A stretch of DNA of 8,371 nucleotides. It comes from Rhodospirillaceae bacterium UBA4479. Its GTDB lineage: Bacteria > Pseudomonadota > Alphaproteobacteria > Rhodospirillales > Casp-alpha2. Positions 6,004 through 8,371 of the stretch are shown one piece after another. The stretch lies in contig DGNZ01000148.1 of the NCBI GenBank assembly GCA_002389175.1, positions 1-8,371 on the forward strand, in the 5' to 3' direction. A program made the position numbers and the translations under genes. Numbering within the stretch: the first letter of the stretch is position 1; each line of letters starts with the position of its first letter. The notes below the pieces were generated by a model. It saw only the letters and a program-made list of their open reading frames with translations. It did no database searches and had not been told where the DNA came from.

Positions 6004-7149
6004 ATGGCGTCTTCAAATAATACCACTATCAAAGATCATGGTTTGGCCCATGGGCTCGGCAATGGGCACTATGTTGATCCAGATGTTCACGAGCTTGAAA
6101 ACCAATCTGTCATCGCAAACACCTGGGCATCCATTGGGTTTGCCAAGGACGTGCCAAACCGGGGTGATGTCATGCCCACGACATTGGCGGGCCAGCCCCT
6201 ATTGATCGTTCGCGGCAGTGACGGTGATGTGCAGGTGTTTGAAAACGTCTGTCGCCATCGCGGCATGATCCTGGTCGAGGAACCTCGCCATTTTAAAAGC
6301 GCCATCGCCTGTCGATACCACGCCTGGTGCTAAGGCTTTAAGGGTGACTTAAAGACAACCCCACACATCGGTGGGCCCGGAATCCATGATCTGCCCGAAG
6401 TGAAAAAAGAAAACCTGGGCCTGATCCCCGTCCGCACGACCGTCTGGATGGATGTCGTCTACGTCAATTTATCAGGCACCGCCAAAGAATTCGATACGGC
6501 CATTCGCCCGCTGACGGAACGTTGGTCTGAATTCATGGGCCAGCCGATTTTCCATGGGGGTCCAGATTCATCTTTTAAACTGGAACTCAATTGCAATTGG
6601 AAGCTGGCGGTTGAGAACTACTGCGAGAGTTATCACCTGCCATGGGTGCATCCAGCCCTGAACAGGTATTCACGGCTGCAAGACCACTACGAAATCTTGG
6701 ACACCGATGGCAATTTTTCGGGCCAAGGCACAACCGTTTACGACCCAAAACTCGACGATAGTGGTCGCACGTTTTCCACGTTCGATGGATTGTCCGATCA
6801 CTGGAATACGGGTGCTGAATACATATCGCTCTTCCCCAATACGCTGCTGGGCATTCACAAGGATCATTACTATGCGATCCGTATAGAACCCCTCGGCCCA
6901 AACCGCACCCGTGAACATGTCGAGATTTACTACACCGATGCCGACATGGTGACGGATGATTGGGCGGATCTGCGAGCGATCAATACGGAAATGTGGAAGA
7001 CAGTATTCTTAGAAGACGTGTTCGCCGTCGAAGGCATGCAAAAGGGCCGCAGTGCCCCTGGGTTCGATGGGGGCGCGTTTTCCCCGATAATGGATCGCCC
7101 GACCCAGATGTTTCATGAATGGGTCGGCGGGCAGTATAGAGCGGCCTAA
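6004..7149 (+). pseudogene. Rieske non-heme iron oxygenase alpha subunit, interrupted by in-frame TAA
   Basis: Reading through one TAA at 6331-6333 gives a 381-residue alpha subunit of a Rieske oxygenase, a normal length. The Rieske [2Fe-2S] ligands are C83 and H85 (VCRHRGM) and C103 and H106 (CRYHAW). The catalytic domain has NWKLAVENYCESYHLPWVH, giving the iron ligands H211 and H216, with D338 in LEDVFAVEG as the likely carboxylate. This pattern fits the group that includes choline, carnitine and glycine betaine monooxygenases, but the substrate cannot be read. The stop falls at residue 110 in CRYHAWC-x-GFKG, where the family normally has Tyr; TAC or TAT to TAA is one change. Everything after it is intact and in the same frame. 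A GTG at 6400 could restart translation, but that product would lack the Rieske domain. GGGGG at 5994-5998 supports the start. No reductase gene is present in the window. Confidence 0.88.
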
Positions 7150-7150
7150 A

Positions 7151-7615
7151 CTATTTTGCTTTGGCGTTCGACGCTGTCTGAGTGTTGGTAGCAGTCAGCA
7201 CTTTTTTGCGTTTTTTCTTGGTGCCTTTGCCCTCGGCAATGCGGGCCTGTTCCTTGGCGGAGCGTTGCATTTCCTGGAACCCCGCCGCCATCACCTTCAG
7301 CACCACGGCGCTCATATCTTGCGCCGCGGCCTTCTCGGCAGCCTTGGCATTTTCCGGTAAACGTTTGGTCAGCCCATCCAATTTCGCTGAAATATCTGCA
7401 AGGGTTTTCGGATCAACCGCAATCGAAGACGGCCCTTCGCTGCTGACCAATCGTCCGTCAGCTGCGGCATTCAAGGTTTTATCGACCCAGGCACGAATGG
7501 CCATACCCTCAGCATCCGCCGCCGCTTTTACCTTTTCACGGGTTTCTGCAGATGCGCCTGTGGTCGTCCAACTGCGTTCGGAAATCGCTGTCCGCGTCGC
7601 TCTTGTGTCTGCCAT
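7151..7615 (-). CDS. Small protein with RHH-like N-terminus and Lys-rich tail, function unknown
   Basis: The minus-strand frame codes for 154 residues from an ATG at 7615, preceded five bases away by a perfect GGAGG (complement of 7621-7625), which makes this strand convincing. Residues 23-50 (AETREKVKAAADAEGMAIRAWVDKTL) resemble the helix-turn-helix part of ribbon-helix-helix DNA-binding domains in which 'ETR..a...AeGm.i..Wvd..L' is typical. Residues 66-128 look mostly helical and Ala/Lys/Glu-rich, possibly a coiled coil. A basic patch KKKRKK (133-138) is followed by a polar tail. No signal peptide or membrane segment is seen. It converges with the oxygenase gene, one base separating the two stop codons, with no terminator between. 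It may be a DNA-binding or nucleoid-associated regulator, but no function is proven. Confidence 0.72.
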   Translation of the reverse strand: MADTRATRTAISERSWTTTGASAETREKVKAAADAEGMAIRAWVDKTLNAAADGRLVSSEGPSSIAVDPKTLADISAKLDGLTKRLPENAKAAEKAAAQDMSAVVLKVMAAGFQEMQRSAKEQARIAEGKGTKKKRKKVLTATNTQTASNAKAK

Positions 7616-7751
7616 CTGAACCTCCGTGTTTCATTTTGTAGCGGTGATACCACAATTTGCAGGCATCCCCCATCAAGAAATCGAGAAGGGTTAGACGCTA
7701 AGCCATTATTCTTTAAAGTGTCGACGGGCGTTGAATATAGAAAGAGACATT
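7616..7751. other. Divergent intergenic region, no clear promoter or operator
   Basis: This 136-base gap separates the minus-strand RHH-like gene from the racemase. It contains the GGAGG ribosome site of the former and a GA-rich stretch (AGAAAGAGA, 7739-7747) that may serve as a weak ribosome site for the latter. No strong hairpin, long dyad or convincing -35/-10 pair was seen on either strand. Confidence 0.5.
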
Positions 7752-8371
7752 ATGAAAAAATTGGCATGATTGGCGGTCTCAGTTGGGTTTCCACCGCCGC
7801 ATATTATCAACGCTTGAACGAGATCGCCCAGGACATCGTCGGCGGTGTTACGTCTGCGCATATCATTTTGGAAAGCGTCAATCGCGAGTCCTACGTCGAA
7901 TTTGTTATTCGCCAAAAAAATGAAGACGCCGCGTGTGAAATGATCCTGTCGGCCGCCCGCGCGGTTGAGGCTGGGGGCGCAGAATTCATCGTCATTTCCT
8001 GCAACGACGTACACCGCTTTGTGCCCAAGGTCGCACCACATTTATCGATCCCATTCCTGCACATCGCCGAGGTGACAGCCCAGGCCATTGAGCAACATAA
8101 CCTGAAAACAGTTGGATTACTCGGTGTGATGAAAACAATGGAAGGCGACTTCTATCAGGGTATTTTAAGCGAACACGGGATAGACACCCTGGTTCCAAAT
8201 GCTGATGAACGGGATTATGTCCACGGTAAAATCATGGACGAGATGGTTGCCAATATCTTCACCGACGAAACCAAGGCAGGCTACTTGGATGTGATCGCAT
8301 CACTGCACCAGCGCGGGGCCGAGGGGGTTATTCTGGGATGCACGGAGATTCCGCTGTTGCTTGATGCTGAC
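7752..8371 (+). CDS. Aspartate/glutamate racemase family protein, partial, with apparent 1-base loss near start
   Basis: From 7760 to the right edge one frame is open for 204 codons and reads IGMIGGLSWVSTAAYYQRLNE, the typical beginning of YgeA-type aspartate racemases. Both catalytic cysteines are present, in ISCNDVH (near 7999) and GCTEIP (near 8338). The family is about 230 residues long, so roughly 25 C-terminal residues lie outside. The expected start is ATG at 7752 giving MKKIGMIGG, but the A-run after it has six A instead of the seven needed, so ATG 7752 stops after five codons. Without correction, the start would be GTG 7718, which has no clear ribosome site, or ATG 7766, which trims two to four residues and keeps MIGG. 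The first Cys motif has Asp where the family usually has Thr (CNTxH), so exact substrate is uncertain. It would interconvert D- and L-amino or related acids without a cofactor. Confidence 0.82.

Noticed and set aside
6400..7149. Independent gene starting at GTG 6400
   Set aside because: It is the same frame as the Rieske gene after one TAA, and alone would be a catalytic domain without its cluster domain.
7182..7619. Plus-strand open frame (145 codons) antisense to the RHH-like gene
   Set aside because: The minus strand has a perfect GGAGG and a plausible domain; the plus frame is a low-complexity hydrophobic shadow.
7647..7676. Promoter for the minus-strand RHH-like gene (TTGATG ... TGGTAT)
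   Set aside because: The -10 matches only three of six consensus bases; not strong enough to annotate.
1..8371. CRISPR array, tRNA/rRNA gene, insertion sequence or phage element
   Set aside because: No direct-repeat array, cloverleaf, transposase motif or terminal inverted repeats with target duplications were seen.

Overview
The window looks like a moderate-GC chromosomal segment from a proteobacterium, most likely an alphaproteobacterium. That placement is inferred from the cox-type gene set, the compact coupled operon and the style of the proteins; there is no rRNA or other taxonomic marker to confirm it. No tRNA, CRISPR array, insertion sequence or phage gene was seen.

Layout. (1) Positions 1-525, minus strand: a CoxG/SRPBCC-type protein whose C-terminus runs off the left edge. 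(2) 526-707: a divergent control region with a perfect 7-bp dyad, a 12-bp perfect palindrome and a third short inverted repeat. (3) 708-5907, plus strand: a tight five-gene operon coding a three-subunit molybdenum hydroxylase (2Fe-2S small, FAD medium, Mo large subunit) followed by its two likely maturation factors, an XdhC/CoxF protein and a MocA-like cytidylyltransferase. (4) 6004-7149, plus: a Rieske non-heme iron oxygenase alpha subunit cut by one in-frame TAA where the Rieske motif normally has Tyr. (5) 7151-7615, minus: a small protein with a ribbon-helix-helix-like start and a lysine-rich tail, convergent with the oxygenase. (6) About 7752-8371, plus: an aspartate/glutamate racemase family gene, cut by the right edge and apparently missing one A just after its start codon.

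How the genes fit together. CoxS, CoxM and CoxL would form a cytoplasmic or membrane-associated hydroxylase passing electrons Mo -> 2Fe-2S -> FAD. MocA would make the molybdopterin cytosine dinucleotide cofactor, XdhC would mature and deliver it, and CoxG may tether the enzyme to the membrane. The large subunit carries PYRGAGR (form II type) in the active-site loop rather than the AYxCSFR loop of true Cu/Mo CO dehydrogenase, and no coxD or coxE gene is present here. It should therefore be read as a Mo hydroxylase of unknown substrate, not as a proven CO dehydrogenase. The Rieske oxygenase next door hints at a catabolic locus, but its substrate and its reductase are not visible.

The main surprises are the two apparent single-base lesions in otherwise well-preserved genes (nonsense codon at 6331; A-tract shift at 7755-7760), the S-M-L subunit order, an unusual GMGH in place of GQGH in the large subunit, and the symmetric sites in the divergent promoter region.
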